This document shows, one piece after another, positions 49,793 through 58,558 of a DNA stretch of 64,000 nt (the first letter of the stretch is position 1; each line of letters begins with the position of its first letter). This stretch comes from JBBATK01 sp039810585 (GTDB lineage Bacteria > Bacteroidota > Ignavibacteria > Kapaibacteriales > NICIL-2). The stretch is taken from contig JBDHXF010000006.1 in NCBI GenBank assembly GCA_039810585.1, positions 32,188 through 96,187 on the forward strand. Direction: 5' to 3'. The position numbers and the translations under genes were made by a program. Under the pieces are notes generated by a model that was not told the origin of the DNA, did no database searches, and saw only the letters and a program-made list of their open reading frames with translations.

Positions 49793-51097
49793 ATGCTGGA
49801 ACACGTCGAAACATCACACTCTGCGCAGCCTCAGAGAACTATTCTCATCATCAGCTACGACTTTCCGCCTCGCGCGGCGCGATCCGCCGTTCGCACAGCC
49901 TCGATTGCACGTTTTTTAGCAGAAAACGACTGGAAAGTGTTTGTACTGTGTTGCGCGCCCGACGGAACCGTGCGTCGTGATGAAGTGTGGGCTGCCCATC
50001 TGGAAGAGTGCGGCGTCCATATTGTGAAGACCAAGACCATAAGCCGAGTGGAAATGCTTAGCGGTGGACACGTCAAAACATTTGCCCCTGCGTTACTCAA
50101 AATCCGCCGGTGGTTTAGCCAGTGGTCGGCGCAACCGGATGTCTACACCTCATGGCGAAAAGAAGCGAAGCCTCTAATTGACGATCTGATCAAAGAGCAT
50201 TCTATAAATATGCTCTTTGCCTCGGCACCTCCGTTTAGTAATGTGACGCTCACTCAAGAGGTGGCAGAGGAGTCGAATATTCCTTTCGCTTTCGACTATG
50301 GTGACGTGTGGCAGGGAAACCCTGCTCACTCGTTGCCGACACCAATTCACCGTAAGCGAAGTTCAGGCATGGAGATGGAGGCACTGCGCAAGGCCGCTGT
50401 TATCCTCAGTTCCACACGTCGCACCAAGGAGGATCTGCTACGCCGTTTCCGTTTTCTCAATCATGAGGAAATCATGATTGTTCCGCACGGCTTTAATGCG
50501 GATGAGCTGGAAGGGCTTCAGGCCGAACCGAGCGAACAACTCCTTATTACTGCCTATCAAGACTTTTACCCAAACGCGTCTCCAAAGCCCATGCTCAAGG
50601 CGCTGCGTACGCTGTTGACCAAACGTCCTGAGCTCAGATCGAGAATTCATGTGTCGATCATAGGCATCGTGCGTGAGCAACATCGCCGTCTCATTTCGAA
50701 GTGGAGGCTGGGTGATGTGGTCTCGGTCAATGCACTAGCCGATCGTTTGCACTCTTTGAACGTCATGTCGTCGTCCGATGTGCTGTGGTATTGTTCCCAA
50801 ACGGATTCCGAGGCAGCTTCCCCTGTAGTGGGCGATTACCTTGGGTGTGCTAAGGCCTTGTTGATGACGTGTCCGAACGGTACAACACTGTCTACCGCTC
50901 GAGAATACGCACGTGTATTTCACGCACAACCAACGTCAGTTCAGGGTATTGTCAGCCAACTGGAGGCCATTATCGACGTGTGGAAGAGCGGCGGTCTGGA
51001 GTCCACCGCTACGCAGCGTGCCAAGGCTAACACGCTAAACTATGCCTCAACCCTCCGTGAGGTTTCTCGCGTGCTTGGAATGAATATGCGTCTCTAA
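49793..51097 (+). CDS. Glycosyltransferase-like protein (GT4 type)
   Basis: 434 residues in a two-domain GT-B layout. N-terminal half TILIISYDFPPRAARSAVRT resembles the glycosyltransferase 4 family opening (YPPxxGG); mid region has ILSSTRRTKEDLLRRF and VPHGFNADEL, and the C-terminal half has ISKWRLGDVVSVN and DSEAASPVVGDYLGCAKALL in place of the usual E-x7-E sugar-nucleotide site. Probably builds a surface polysaccharide; donor and acceptor unknown. Single gene with its own promoter. Confidence 0.75.
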   Translation: MLEHVETSHSAQPQRTILIISYDFPPRAARSAVRTASIARFLAENDWKVFVLCCAPDGTVRRDEVWAAHLEECGVHIVKTKTISRVEMLSGGHVKTFAPALLKIRRWFSQWSAQPDVYTSWRKEAKPLIDDLIKEHSINMLFASAPPFSNVTLTQEVAEESNIPFAFDYGDVWQGNPAHSLPTPIHRKRSSGMEMEALRKAAVILSSTRRTKEDLLRRFRFLNHEEIMIVPHGFNADELEGLQAEPSEQLLITAYQDFYPNASPKPMLKALRTLLTKRPELRSRIHVSIIGIVREQHRRLISKWRLGDVVSVNALADRLHSLNVMSSSDVLWYCSQTDSEAASPVVGDYLGCAKALLMTCPNGTTLSTAREYARVFHAQPTSVQGIVSQLEAIIDVWKSGGLESTATQRAKANTLNYASTLREVSRVLGMNMRL

Positions 51098-51183
51098 CGA
51101 TTGAACAGTTCTGTTCGTCGCGTTTCTTCTCGTCGTCTTTTTCTCCGACCTTTACCGGACTCCATCACAGGGATGATTCGTGA

Positions 51184-51208
51184 GCGCGAAGCGCGCACGA
51201 ATTGAAAT
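51184..51208. repeat. Short GC-palindrome + ACGAATTGAAAT repeat
   Basis: GCGCGAAGCGCG followed by CACGAATTGAAAT, in the gap between two converging genes. Closest copy is 30965-30988. Confidence 0.5.
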
Positions 51209-51242
51209 CAGTCTTGCGACGAGCGTTTCACTGTACAGTGAG

Positions 51243-51848
51243 CTAGAGGTCAAGCAATTGTTCAAAGGCATCGGAGCGGACGATGTGACTGAGGCGTGCC
51301 GGCGCGTTTTCAAGAGTCTGAATTTCAATTCCCTCGGTCGCGTCCAGCAGAGTCCGAGTTGTGAACACCAGATCACAACCAATGCGAAGGGTGGTTTCAC
51401 CTGCAAAGCAACTCAGGTACACGCTTTGATTGGCACGTTGGGTATCGAAGCGAATGGAATCGATATGGGCGACGGACTTTCCATTTTCATGTACGCTAAG
51501 ACCGCTTTCGTCGATGAGGAAGGCTAGTCCGGAATGCCCTCCGCGCTCCACATCCGTACGTGTGGTTCGCACAACAATGCGAAGGGCGTGACGCGTTTGG
51601 AACGATACCGTGCTTTCCCACTGGTACTGTGTGCACCCCTTGCTACTCAACACGATTGTGCTCTGCGCAGGAAGTGCGATCGTTTGATCGTCCACACGTT
51701 GCACGTCGTTAGGGTAGCTTGCGTTCCACACTTTTTGTACAGTGTGTGTGTTTGTATTGATTGCAAACTCATCCGGATTGAGAGTAGAGACCGTGTTGAC
51801 GGCTGCCGGACTGATAAAGAAACTAAAGAGAGCATACCAGAACATCAT
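51243..51848 (-). CDS. Hypothetical secreted protein
   Basis: 201 residues. N-terminal hydrophobic stretch MMFWYALFSFFISPAAVNTV is signal-like. The rest alternates short hydrophobic strands (ALRIVVRTTRTDV, SGLAFLIDESG, TLRIGCDLVFTT) and could be a jelly-roll/lectin-like fold, but I recognise no family. AGGAGGA directly before the first ATG; the next ATG (51845) has better spacing. Follows the barrel lipoprotein by six bases, so co-transcribed with it. Confidence 0.65.
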   Translation of the reverse strand: MMFWYALFSFFISPAAVNTVSTLNPDEFAINTNTHTVQKVWNASYPNDVQRVDDQTIALPAQSTIVLSSKGCTQYQWESTVSFQTRHALRIVVRTTRTDVERGGHSGLAFLIDESGLSVHENGKSVAHIDSIRFDTQRANQSVYLSCFAGETTLRIGCDLVFTTRTLLDATEGIEIQTLENAPARLSHIVRSDAFEQLLDL

Positions 51849-51854
51849 TCCTCC

Positions 51855-53276
51855 TTATTGCTGAACGCTGCGATGGTAGCGCAACTCGTCTTCAAAGAAG
51901 ATGCGATCGAAGAGTCCAATCGTCAGTCCGAAATACGGAGTACTGAAAGCACCAATGGACGAACCAAAATTATTCTCGAAGAAATTACTCGACGTGTCGA
52001 AGCCACTGCTCGTAATGTAGCCGGCATGTGCGGAGATGTTCAGACTGCGCATGGCATAGAGGTTCAGTCGCACGCCCAACTGAGCCATACTGTTCGGGTA
52101 GTACGAATACTCAACGTAGGGCTCAAGCGTAATCTCGTCGTTTGCCAGCGCGTACCAGTACCCAATTCGTAGAGGCAATATTCCCAAACCGATTGCTGTG
52201 GTTCTCACATTCTTATTCAACACTTTCACGTTCGTACCACCGACCACCACGAGGTTGAATAGCTCGGTACCGGCGTAGAGGTGATAGTCGAGTACAGGCA
52301 AGGCAATGGACACGGGAGCGCCGAGAAATTGAAAGCCTTGAATAGGAAAGTTGTGTGCAAAGTAGGAGCTGTCCTGGTTGGTTCGCAGCAAGGTCAAGCG
52401 CATGAGACCAATGTCCCATGAGGAGTGTTCATGATTCTTCCACTCTTGCTTCAATTCAGCTTCTCGATTGAGGAAGTCAAGCAGAGATATCCCCAGACCT
52501 ACATAGGGCGTGGTGATTCCAACCGAGGAGGTAGTGTTGTTGAACGTATTGTGCGCGGCATTGACACCACTAATGAGGCCGAGATAGGCTCGCACATTGA
52601 GTCCACCAATCGACCCCACATCCACACTGCCACTGAGATTGACGTATTGAGAGGGGTAGAGGCCGATTCCTCCGGCAGCAGTTATTGCCACATAGGGTAT
52701 TTCCTCTCGAAGGTACCATCGCTTGCGCAGGTAGAGAGGGAAGTAACTCATCAAGGTGTGATCGTTCGTGGCTTCGAGGTTAAAGGTTTCGGTGACACTT
52801 GTGCCTAGAGTCCATCGAGGGGAATCGCGAAGCCAGCGCAGTTTATATTCAACGATGCCGAAGCGGTAGAGACCTCCGCCGAACACGACGGACTGCTTGC
52901 CTGCAATAGTGGAGGCAAGCAAGTCCGCAGGATTATAGTACACGCCAAAAATTCCGGAGCCAATGCCCTTTCCGCTCCGTGCCGTTGCCAGCAAGCCTAC
53001 GCTCTCAAACAACCCTAAGCGGATAAAGGCCGGATATTCGTAGTGATAGGTGGTGTCCGATTGAACCAAGTTTCGACGCACATCTGTTTCGTACGGACTT
53101 GGAAACACCACTCCATTGTCCATGTGACCGGGCACACGATGTCGAATCGAGCTATACGTCGTGTCGAGCTCCGTACGTGTATGCACCTCATCCACCGATC
53201 GAGTGATGGGGAAGATGCAGCCTTCGTAGAGACTACACACCAGACACAGAAAGACAAAAAGTCGAAGGTAATGCAA
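51855..53276 (-). CDS. Hypothetical outer-membrane barrel lipoprotein
   Basis: 473 residues. No ATG is available in frame; the TTG at 53276, with GGAG eight bases upstream, gives a lipoprotein signal (FVFLCLVCSLYEGC). The body is rich in glycine and amphipathic strands (PYVGLGISLLDFLNRE, RIGYWYALANDEITLEPYVE, YFGLTIGLFDRIFFED), as in outer-membrane barrels, though a lipid anchor plus barrel is unusual and the barrel reading is an inference. Function unknown. Confidence 0.65.
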   Translation of the reverse strand: MHYLRLFVFLCLVCSLYEGCIFPITRSVDEVHTRTELDTTYSSIRHRVPGHMDNGVVFPSPYETDVRRNLVQSDTTYHYEYPAFIRLGLFESVGLLATARSGKGIGSGIFGVYYNPADLLASTIAGKQSVVFGGGLYRFGIVEYKLRWLRDSPRWTLGTSVTETFNLEATNDHTLMSYFPLYLRKRWYLREEIPYVAITAAGGIGLYPSQYVNLSGSVDVGSIGGLNVRAYLGLISGVNAAHNTFNNTTSSVGITTPYVGLGISLLDFLNREAELKQEWKNHEHSSWDIGLMRLTLLRTNQDSSYFAHNFPIQGFQFLGAPVSIALPVLDYHLYAGTELFNLVVVGGTNVKVLNKNVRTTAIGLGILPLRIGYWYALANDEITLEPYVEYSYYPNSMAQLGVRLNLYAMRSLNISAHAGYITSSGFDTSSNFFENNFGSSIGAFSTPYFGLTIGLFDRIFFEDELRYHRSVQQ

Positions 53277-53403
53277 ACCGATACTCCATAGTCACTTTGC
53301 AAAATAGTCTTCAACTCCTTTGCTGACACCTTGATCCACTTTTGGAAATTCTACCCAGCAGCCTTCAGTCTCACGTTCGCACGGTTATCCTCTCACCGCT
53401 CTC

Positions 53404-54651
53404 TCAGCCCACACTGAGATTGGCGGCAGCTTCATGCATTGCTTGCATATCCAAGTCCTCTTGCGTTTGCGGTTGTCGTAGTATAAGTAACAACACTCCG
53501 GCGGCAGTGTACCACACGGCGCAGACTGCTAGAGCGCCGGATTGACCATAGTGGTCGGCAATCCAACCGCTCGTTGGGCCGGTGACGCAAAACACACCGC
53601 GTGTAACCAGTTGGCGGATCGACAGTACGGTTGCTCGTCTGTCACCCGGTACCAATCGGTTGATATAGGTGTTGAAGATCGGGTTATTGATACCCCGCAC
53701 GAAGTAAAAGCTCAGCACAAGGGGTAAGAACCACAATCCGGCCCACACGCTACAGCTCGCAAAACCGATAATAAGCGCAACAACCATGACGCCGATCAAC
53801 AAACGCTCTGAGAAGCGTTCTTCAAGCGCATGGGCATTCATGGAGAACAGACCTACACTCACGTTGCACATAGTCCACGCCACGCCAAAGTACTCCACCG
53901 GCAAACCGCATCGCTGAAAATAGGGTTGAATAAACCATACCATGGTCAATGTGCCGGAACCGATAATACCGGAAAACAGCATCAACCAGCGCAGACGCTT
54001 ATTACGGATGAGTGCGCTGTGCGAAATCTCGAGAATACCCTTGATGGTACCCTGATGCGACGCAAAGAATTGGCGCTGAGGTTCAACAAGCGACCACGTC
54101 AGGGGTATCATAAGTGCTGTGACACCAACTTGCGCATACAAAGGAACACGAAGACTGTACGCAGCGAGAAATCCCGCGATCATACCGGCAATGCTCTCGG
54201 CGAAGTTGCTGAACGAGAGCTGACGACCTTCCACCTGCACGGAGCGACCCGTCTGACCCATTTGCCGTAGACTGTCGTACAAGAGTGCACTGTCAGTTCC
54301 ACTAATAAAACTCATTCCAACACCCAGAACTACTTCTGCCACAAGGATCATGGCAAAGCCATTGGCTATGGTATAGAGCCCGAAGCCCAGGGTGCTACAG
54401 CAGGCGCCGAGCACAAGAGTCATACGTCGTCCAAGTACATCCGAGAAATACCCGGACGGAATCTCAAACAAAACGGTGACTGCCGAAAACACCGCTTGGG
54501 TCCACATGATGTCCTGCATGCTTAACCCTACCGATTGGTAGAAAAGCACGATCACAGGCATCATGATGATAAAGCCTTTCAAAAATTGAAAGGCTCGCAG
54601 CGCACGGATGTTGTACTCAACACCTCGAACACCTCGCTTCTGCTGGCTCAT
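53404..54651 (-). CDS. Major facilitator superfamily transporter
   Basis: 415 residues from ATG 54651 (AAGGA seven bases upstream); the longer frame is not protein-like. Twelve predicted helices in two halves, with the MFS loop 2-3 motif GYFSDVLGRRMTLVLG and the later DRRATVLSIRQLVTRG. Inner-membrane secondary carrier or effluxer; substrate unknown. A strong minus-strand terminator lies 155 bases upstream of its start, separating it from the preceding transcript. Confidence 0.85.
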   Translation of the reverse strand: MSQQKRGVRGVEYNIRALRAFQFLKGFIIMMPVIVLFYQSVGLSMQDIMWTQAVFSAVTVLFEIPSGYFSDVLGRRMTLVLGACCSTLGFGLYTIANGFAMILVAEVVLGVGMSFISGTDSALLYDSLRQMGQTGRSVQVEGRQLSFSNFAESIAGMIAGFLAAYSLRVPLYAQVGVTALMIPLTWSLVEPQRQFFASHQGTIKGILEISHSALIRNKRLRWLMLFSGIIGSGTLTMVWFIQPYFQRCGLPVEYFGVAWTMCNVSVGLFSMNAHALEERFSERLLIGVMVVALIIGFASCSVWAGLWFLPLVLSFYFVRGINNPIFNTYINRLVPGDRRATVLSIRQLVTRGVFCVTGPTSGWIADHYGQSGALAVCAVWYTAAGVLLLILRQPQTQEDLDMQAMHEAAANLSVG

Positions 54652-54804
54652 TGCTCCGTCCTTCTCCGAATTGAAACACACCTCTCTTCTCTGTCCGGCT
54701 CCACCCGCGTCGATGGGTGATTCTTCTTCTGAGCGGTGCACTGCGTGCACGCGCCGCCTTCCGTGGTCACACCGCGTAGACTGGTTTCCACTACCCTGAA
54801 AAGC

Positions 54805-54839
54805 AAAAAACCCCGCAGATTCTGTTATCTGCGGGGTTT
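54805..54839 (-). terminator. Strong Rho-independent terminator
   Basis: 13-bp perfect stem (54808-54820 with 54827-54839, AAACCCCGCAGAT / ATCTGCGGGGTTT) and a six-T run on the minus strand (54805-54810). It lies 530 bases after the ogt stop, so either the ogt transcript has a long 3' tail or a separate minus-strand RNA ends here. Confidence 0.85.
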
Positions 54840-55371
54840 GTTTAAGGTGCAATGGAGGGGCTCTCAGTTCATTGTTCCTCTTCGTTCCGCAGATCGTGTA
54901 CCACACGGTTGATTCATGAGAAATGCATAAATCGTGGTCCATGCCTTGACGACATTTACATCCATACACACTCCGTTCAGCTGCTGTGCGCAGTGACGGT
55001 AGGATGACGGATGATACTTCAAGGTCAACATGAGTGCGATGCGTTAAAAAGGAAACTCAGTCGTTCGAACGTTCATCGAACACCACAAGTATAGTGCCGA
55101 AAACCTAAAGAAGCAAACCGGCAGCGAAATGTGAGTGCGACGAAAGACTGCAGAAATCGAACCACTGTGTGACGAACGAGGTGATGCCGAACGACCTACG
55201 CTCCCTGTTTTGTTGCAGGGGATGCAATACCAGATTCCCCTGTAGACCGCATTATTCCTCAGCAGGTAAAAATACTGCTTGGACAAATCGGCAATTGGAT
55301 TGCCGATTTGTCCAGTCGAGGTATGATGATATGCTAGGGCTGTGTGAAGTTCGCGATCGTTCCATGATCGT
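54840..55371. other. Non-coding stretch with strong hairpins, possible RNA gene or 3' tail
   Basis: 532 bases without a convincing protein frame. Two hairpins: 55261-55279 (AGCAG/CTGCT) and 55281-55313, a 15-bp perfect stem (GGACAAATCGGCAAT / ATTGCCGATTTGTCC, loop TGG). No match by eye to the conserved cores of RNase P RNA, SRP RNA or tmRNA. Ends at the strong minus-strand terminator at 54805-54839. Confidence 0.4.
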
Positions 55372-55875
55372 TTAAAGAGCCATAACTCCTTCATGCCTTA
55401 GCAGCCATTGTTTACGCGCCAGCCCTCCGTTGTAGCCGCGCAGTGCACCATCAGAGCCGACAACGCGATGACAGGGTATGATGATAGCGATTGGGTTTTT
55501 ACCATTGGCGGAAGCAACGGCGCGAACACCGAGAACGTCGCCGCAATCTCGGGCAAAGGCGGTGTATGACTTCACAAAACCAAACCCGATCTTCTGCAAT
55601 TCTTGCCACACATGCTGTTGGAAGGCAGTCCCTTCGGGATGCAACGGTAGGTCAAACGCTTCACGTCGTGACGCGAAGTACTCATGAAGTTGTGTTACAC
55701 AACCTTGCAGGTACTGAGCATGGTGTGGTCGATAAGCCTGATCTTCGCCAATCTGCAGCTGAGGCAGACTTGCCGCTTCCTTGGAGGCATAGTGCACACT
55801 GCAGATTCCCTCATCGCCGGCTGTGATCTGCAAGTGGCCCAAGGGCGAGGGGATAGTAATAGTTGAACGATCCAT
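55372..55875 (-). CDS. ogt: Methylated-DNA--protein-cysteine methyltransferase
   Basis: 167 residues. Catalytic site IPCHRV with Cys135, followed by LRGYNGGLARKQWLLRHEG, and the DNA-binding helix-turn-helix GTAFQQHVWQELQ with YTAFARD. It removes O6-alkyl groups from guanine by suicidal transfer to Cys135. Full-length. It starts 11 bases after the phosphohexomutase stop on the same strand. Confidence 0.95.
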   Translation of the reverse strand: MDRSTITIPSPLGHLQITAGDEGICSVHYASKEAASLPQLQIGEDQAYRPHHAQYLQGCVTQLHEYFASRREAFDLPLHPEGTAFQQHVWQELQKIGFGFVKSYTAFARDCGDVLGVRAVASANGKNPIAIIIPCHRVVGSDGALRGYNGGLARKQWLLRHEGVMAL

Positions 55876-55886
55876 GTTGTGAGTAC

Positions 55887-57293
55887 TTACTTCAGGTGTA
55901 GACCTGCGTCAAGGAGTTCGCTCACCACGTTGAGGGAAGAAGCCTCAGAGTAAAAACGGATAAGAGGCTCCGTGCCGGAGGCACGAATAAGAAGCCAAGC
56001 GCCGCCTTCTACGAAGAACTTATAGCCATCCTTCGTCACAATGCTTTCCACCGTGTACTTACCAAGTTTCTTGGGCATTTTGGCGCAGGCAGCAAGGATT
56101 TGTTTTTTCTGTTGTTCGCTCACGGTTACATCGCGACGACGATAGCGGTGGGGACCAAACTCTTCGTCCAACTCCTTCACCAATTCCGCCAGCGATTTGC
56201 CACGTTTTGCCATCATTTCCATCAGCAGCAATCCGTTGAAGACCCCATCGCGTTCGGGGATGTGCATGGAGGTCCCAAGACCTCCGGATTCTTCGCCGCC
56301 GATAATGACGTTGATTTCGTTCATGAGTTTGGCGGTGTACTTAAAGCCTACCGGTGTCTCATACAGTTCAATGTTGTTTTTTTCACAGTAGGCGTTCACC
56401 ATCGAGGTAAGCGATACCGTTTTAACCACAGCGCCGCGCTTGCGCTTGTCTTCATACAAGTACTTCAGAAGAAGCATGAAGATGCGATGCGAGTCGACAA
56501 AGTTGCCCTTGTTGTCGAGTGCGCCTACACGATCTGCGTCGCCGTCGGTAGCAATACACACATCGAACTTCCCGCCCTTCATGCGCTGCATAGCCGGCTC
56601 CAGGCATTCAGCAATGGGTTCGGGATGATCTACTTCGCCGAAGGAGGGGTTGAATTCGCTGTGGATGTCCTTGACGTTGTGCACCAGTTGTTGCAGCAGA
56701 CCGATTCCTGCGCCGTGCATGGGGTCAGAGAGGATGCGCAAGCCGGAAGCGTTGATAGCCTCGATATCAATTTTCTTTCGCAGATGACGGAAGTATGCGT
56801 CCTTCGCGTCAAAGGGTTTGATGATGCGTTGAACGGTTACATACTCGTCATAGCTCTTGAGTTTGAGAGTCGGCATGCCGGAGGCTTCAATCTTGCGAAG
56901 CTCTTTTTCAACGTCGGCGATGATTTCCGGTGTGGCCGGGCCACCGTACTTGCCCTTGAGCTTAAATCCGTTGTACTTGGGTGGATTGTGCGAAGCGGTA
57001 ATGACAATACCGAGGGTTGCACTGCGTTGACGGGTGTGAAACGAAACCATGGGAGTGGACGACACACCGTTGGTGATGTGAACCACAATGCCCTTGGATG
57101 CCAGAATTCGTGCGGCCTCGCGGGCGAAGTCGGCCGACATGAAGCGGGTGTCGTATCCGATGACAACGGTAGGACTTTCCTTTTCTATTTTCTTGACGTA
57201 GTTGGCAACGGCGAGCGACACCATGCTGAGATTATCGTAGGTAAAGTCGCGAGCAATTACCCCGCGCCAGCCATCGGTTCCAAAAACGATCAT
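55887..57293 (-). CDS. Phosphoglucomutase/phosphomannomutase
   Basis: 468 residues. Alpha-D-phosphohexomutase: phosphoserine Ser101 in ITASHNPP, metal loop DGDADR, sugar loop GGEESGG and phosphate site RASGTEPLIR. Interconverts hexose 1- and 6-phosphates (glucose or mannose), feeding polysaccharide and sugar-nucleotide synthesis. Two start choices: ATG 57305 without a good ribosome site, or ATG 57293 with GGAG five bases before it, which also gives the common MIVFGTDGWRG opening; the latter is preferred. Substrate preference cannot be told from sequence. Confidence 0.92.
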   Translation of the reverse strand: MIVFGTDGWRGVIARDFTYDNLSMVSLAVANYVKKIEKESPTVVIGYDTRFMSADFAREAARILASKGIVVHITNGVSSTPMVSFHTRQRSATLGIVITASHNPPKYNGFKLKGKYGGPATPEIIADVEKELRKIEASGMPTLKLKSYDEYVTVQRIIKPFDAKDAYFRHLRKKIDIEAINASGLRILSDPMHGAGIGLLQQLVHNVKDIHSEFNPSFGEVDHPEPIAECLEPAMQRMKGGKFDVCIATDGDADRVGALDNKGNFVDSHRIFMLLLKYLYEDKRKRGAVVKTVSLTSMVNAYCEKNNIELYETPVGFKYTAKLMNEINVIIGGEESGGLGTSMHIPERDGVFNGLLLMEMMAKRGKSLAELVKELDEEFGPHRYRRRDVTVSEQQKKQILAACAKMPKKLGKYTVESIVTKDGYKFFVEGGAWLLIRASGTEPLIRFYSEASSLNVVSELLDAGLHLK

Positions 57294-57460
57294 TGAATTC
57301 TCCATCCGTTAAGTGAAGCAGACGGTATGCATCTGAGGTGTGCAGCCGTTGCGTGAGATATGTTCAGTAGCGAAACAGGCGCAAAGTAAAAAGACGCCTC
57401 AACTCTTCGGCCCTTTTTCTTACGTAGTTTGCTCGCCACGTCCTTCATGCAGGCTCATCC

Positions 57461-58039
57461 ATGCTCGCCGACGCATTTATTCTCAGCTTCATTCTTCGCT
57501 TCGGTCTGGCCACACTGAGCGGTTTGCGGTTTAGCATTCCCCTGCTCATCGTCAGCATCTTTGCGCGCCTGCACTGGCTGGAACTCCCGCCGGACTTGAT
57601 GTTCCTGCAGTCTGAGCCAATGCTCATTTTCTTGTGCGTGGAACTCCTGTACGAGATTTCACCGGTGGCCCTACAACAACTCCGCGGACTCCGGGCTTTG
57701 TCCGCTATGGTGCTGTGTATGGCATCGGCGACACTGATTGAGCTGAGTTCGTTTTCACAGCCGTTGGACATGATCACATTTCTCTGCGCCGTCGTCTTTG
57801 CCGGCGGAAGCGCTACTCTGATCGAATACGCACGGACGCACATTCCCTCATTGGCGTGGACACAAAGCTGGAAAGGCACACTTGTCAGCCTTCCGGCCTG
57901 CGTCTTAGCCTTCATGTTGCCCTATGCCACGGCGCTGATCATGATTCTTACGGTGGGAACGCTGTTGAGTCTTATTCTTAGCGGACGTGCCTTTAATGGT
58001 GCGGACTTAGAATCGAAGGGTGACTATCCGCTTCCGTAG
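57461..58039 (+). CDS. DUF4126-like membrane protein
   Basis: 192 residues with four to five hydrophobic helices. The N-terminal GLATLSGLRFSIPLLIVSI, with a following LPPDLMFLQSEP loop, resembles DUF4126 proteins (GLATGLRAYLPLLLLG-type opening). Inner membrane, function unknown. Single plus-strand gene, divergent from the phosphohexomutase; no ribosome site recognised. Confidence 0.6.
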   Translation: MLADAFILSFILRFGLATLSGLRFSIPLLIVSIFARLHWLELPPDLMFLQSEPMLIFLCVELLYEISPVALQQLRGLRALSAMVLCMASATLIELSSFSQPLDMITFLCAVVFAGGSATLIEYARTHIPSLAWTQSWKGTLVSLPACVLAFMLPYATALIMILTVGTLLSLILSGRAFNGADLESKGDYPLP

Positions 58040-58095
58040 TCGATGTCTGACGCCTGCGCCATTCGCGCAGAATGTATTGGCATCATCCGGCCATC

Positions 58096-58524
58096 TTAGT
58101 TGTTCTTGGCGCCTTCTTGCACCCACAGGGCAATGCCCTTGCGATGGTTATCGGTAATGGTAGAACCAAGGTCGTAGGTATGACTGAGTTTGCCCTGGAT
58201 GACCTGCACTAGTTTGCTTTGATCCGGTTTGAAAGGAATCACCATGCCCGGGGAACCGCTGAGGATGGAGACATAGCTATCCAAAGGAAGCGAAGTATTG
58301 AAGGAGTGACATCCACTGAATGCACAACCCAATGCCATAAGCGGCTGAACCGAAGCCGAGTAGGAGACGTTGGAATCAGGAAAGACTACATCTTGCGCAC
58401 GGGTGATGGTGTTGGTGCTGCAATCCGTCCACATAAGTGACGCGACGAGTAACAGGCAGGGAACGACAAAGCGAGCGAAGCGCAGCGTTGAAGAAAAGTA
58501 TCCTGAAGGTTTTCCCTTCCTCAT
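58096..58524 (-). CDS. Small lipoprotein with CX4CH motif
   Basis: 142 residues from ATG 58524 (AGG eight bases upstream). Signal with Cys in LMWTDCS (lipobox-like). The domain SYSASVQPLMALGCAFSGCH has Cys-Ala-Phe-Ser-Gly-Cys-His, a CX4CH arrangement seen in small FCB-group lipoproteins of the planctomycete-cytochrome type (from memory); the four-residue gap is longer than standard haem c sites, so haem binding is uncertain. Lies 34 bases after panB on the same strand. Function unknown. Confidence 0.6.
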   Translation of the reverse strand: MRKGKPSGYFSSTLRFARFVVPCLLLVASLMWTDCSTNTITRAQDVVFPDSNVSYSASVQPLMALGCAFSGCHSFNTSLPLDSYVSILSGSPGMVIPFKPDQSKLVQVIQGKLSHTYDLGSTITDNHRKGIALWVQEGAKNN

Positions 58525-58558
58525 CACAAACCTGTTTGAATGATACACAAAGACGGTG

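Noticed and set aside
54840..55371. RNase P RNA, SRP RNA or tmRNA
   Set aside because: None of their conserved core sequences is visible on either strand.
55044..55394. 116-codon minus-strand frame overlapping the end of ogt
   Set aside because: Composition not protein-like; includes the 15-bp hairpin and overlaps ogt.
56100..57296. A 398-codon plus-strand frame opposite the phosphohexomutase gene
   Set aside because: It mirrors a clearly identified enzyme on the minus strand and has no family motif; long antisense frames are common at this GC level.
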